NCBI RefSeq assembly: GCF_004138495.1
Contig: NZ_ML142864.1
Coordinates: 4,744 to 24,681, forward strand
Length of the DNA: 19,938 nt
DNA from: Phytoactinopolyspora endophytica
GTDB taxonomy: Bacteria > Actinomycetota > Actinomycetes > Jiangellales > Jiangellaceae
Reading direction: 5' to 3'
Position 1 is the stretch's first letter, and each line of letters begins with the position of its first letter. The translations under genes and the position numbers were made by a program. Positions 18,757 to 19,938 of the stretch are shown here, piece by piece. Under the pieces are notes generated by a model. The model worked only from the letters and a program-made list of their open reading frames with translations, made no database searches and had not been told where the DNA came from.

Positions 18757-19938
18757 CTATTGAGATAGGTGATCACGGCCGTCTGACTGGTTGCGGTATC
18801 CGCCCTGAAACCGGATCAGCTTGGAGAGTTCGTCTACGGCGAGTGTGTGTTTTTCATTGAACTCGTTGGACGCCTCGTCGTTGGAGCCGTCTTCGGAGTC
18901 CTCGGGTGCTCGCCCTGTCTCCAGCGTGACGTCGAGGCCGGAGACGGGAGTGAACATGACTCCGCCTTTGGCCAGTTCGCCACCGTCAGCTTCGCTGAGA
19001 TCATTGTAGCCCGGCATCCCGCCACATTCGCCCAGGCCGGAGCCGCATGCGTCATCGTATAGCCGGGCGACCTGCCAGAGCGCCACGTCCACCGTGAGAC
19101 CGCCCTCAGTGGCGTAGCGGGCGGCGATGGTTCCAGTCTGCCATTGCTCGTCGATATAGGCGGTGGCACCGGTCTCTGGATCGTAGGCAGCGCCGTCGGG
19201 CGCGTCGTCCGGGGCCATCGGTGTCAGGGCGCCGAGATCCAGCGCCATTTCCAGTGCGGCACGCATGTCCGGCCAGGCTTCGAGCGTTCCCACCAGGTCG
19301 AATCCAGCCATGAGTTCAGCAGTGTCGTGTTGATTGCCCACGGCGAACACAGCATCAGCGATCGCAGCGGCCTGCTCCTCGGACAGAATCCCGTGAGGGG
19401 ATTCACCAGCGTCGCTGTTATCGTTCCATTCCACGATGACTGATGTCGCATCGTCCTCGACGATGGTCACGTCTCGATAGTCTGTGCTTCCGGTCTTCAT
19501 AATTCTCCAGCGGCCGTCCTCGTCTTGGCCTTCTTCGCAGCTTTCGGCATCTTGCCAAGCATTCGACGGTGGGTCGCTGCACGGCTGGAACTGATCGAGG
19601 TCCGGCCGCGCCGGCGCCAGCGAGACGTCCATCACGACTGTACGGTCCGCATCGTCACCACGCTGGAGCTCGAGACTGACGCTGGGATACCCGAGGTTTT
19701 CGAAGCTGATGCCGTACTGTTCGTTGATCTGAACATCATCGGCTAAGGCGTCCCTCACGGCTTCCCCCATTTCGCGCTGGAGAGCGGTCGCGGAGCCCGA
19801 TGGCCCATCGGGCGACGTCGTGGCCGGCTGTGTGGAGTTGCCGCCGTCGTCGTTGGTCAATGAGAGTGGCGACGCCGGTACAGCCAGCGTCGCTGCGACC
19901 AGCGCGGCCGCCCCGACGCCGATCCCGCCGGTCCGGCG
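18757..19938 (-). CDS. Secreted hypothetical protein, N-terminus outside window
   Basis: The reading frame stays open to the right edge, giving 393 visible residues. The edge-proximal part is a signal peptide (RRTGGIGVGAAALVAATLAVPASPLS), so the TTG at 19860 is internal and the true start lies a few codons beyond the window. The mature protein is acidic, with a Ser/Thr/Pro/Gly-rich first segment, then FENLGYPSVSLELQRGDDADRTVVMDVSLAP, a CSDPP...ESCEEG cysteine pair, and CGSGLGECGG, suggesting two disulphides. It ends in a polar tail (FQGGYRNQSDGRDHLSQ) with no sorting signal or membrane anchor. No known domain is recognised. It is convergent with the LacI gene across two hairpins. Export is well supported; its function is unknown. 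Confidence 0.85.
   Translation of the reverse strand, partial: RRTGGIGVGAAALVAATLAVPASPLSLTNDDGGNSTQPATTSPDGPSGSATALQREMGEAVRDALADDVQINEQYGISFENLGYPSVSLELQRGDDADRTVVMDVSLAPARPDLDQFQPCSDPPSNAWQDAESCEEGQDEDGRWRIMKTGSTDYRDVTIVEDDATSVIVEWNDNSDAGESPHGILSEEQAAAIADAVFAVGNQHDTAELMAGFDLVGTLEAWPDMRAALEMALDLGALTPMAPDDAPDGAAYDPETGATAYIDEQWQTGTIAARYATEGGLTVDVALWQVARLYDDACGSGLGECGGMPGYNDLSEADGGELAKGGVMFTPVSGLDVTLETGRAPEDSEDGSNDEASNEFNEKHTLAVDELSKLIRFQGGYRNQSDGRDHLSQ

Noticed and set aside
18756..18769. Small hairpin CCTAT-TGAG-ATAGG over a stop codon
   Set aside because: Only 5 bp of stem and partly coding. The larger hairpin at 18688-18727 explains termination better.

Overview
The window reads as ordinary chromosome from a high-G+C Gram-positive bacterium (Actinobacteria). 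Coding frames have strongly G/C-biased third positions, GTG starts are frequent, and the gene families are typical of soil actinomycetes: OtsA, a class E sortase, a HutC/DasR-type GntR regulator, a GH78 rhamnosidase with a sugar ABC importer that lacks its own ATPase gene, and a LacI regulator. A Jiangella-like or Streptomyces-like relative is plausible, but the genus cannot be fixed from sequence reading alone. No rRNA, tRNA, CRISPR array, insertion sequence or phage gene was seen.

Layout: (1) 1-616, the 3' end of trehalose-6-phosphate synthase otsA. (2) 631-1854, a small conserved-looking protein on the minus strand and, divergent from it, a protein with a compact N-terminal domain and a long Pro/Glu/Ala tail. 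(3) 1885-4415, a DasR-like GntR regulator divergent from a secreted GHL10/DUF187 glycoside hydrolase. Their shared intergenic region holds three palindromic TCTAGA-type boxes spaced 22-23 bp apart, and the best box closely resembles the Streptomyces DasR site. (4) 4497-7517, a small secreted or anchored protein followed by a fused SecD-SecF translocase subunit with an acidic Glu/Ser/Gly repeat inserted in the SecD ectodomain. It ends at a strong hairpin. (5) 7594-8494, on the minus strand, a class E sortase followed 7 nt later by a 51-residue membrane protein. (6) 8759-11566, a CrtI-like FAD oxidoreductase tightly coupled to a membrane-anchored GH15-like protein. (7) 11589-17405, a minus-strand operon of solute-binding lipoprotein, two permeases and GH78 alpha-L-rhamnosidase, the last three genes overlapping by 4 nt. 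It is divergent from a LacI regulator, with a perfect 14-bp operator palindrome sitting just downstream of a good -35/-10 pair. (8) 18601-18727, two hairpins between convergent genes, then the C-terminal part of a large secreted protein of unknown function that runs off the right edge.

How the genes work together: two self-contained sugar circuits are visible. One is a probable rhamnoside uptake and hydrolysis operon under LacI control. The other is a DasR-like regulator paired with an exported glycan hydrolase, which suggests sensing of an amino-sugar or cell-wall breakdown product. A third theme is the cell surface: SecDF, sortase E and several exported proteins. I found no clearly new defence, mobile or biosynthetic system. 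The most notable items are the DasR-like operator array, the acidic-repeat SecDF fusion and the oxidoreductase/GH15-like pair.
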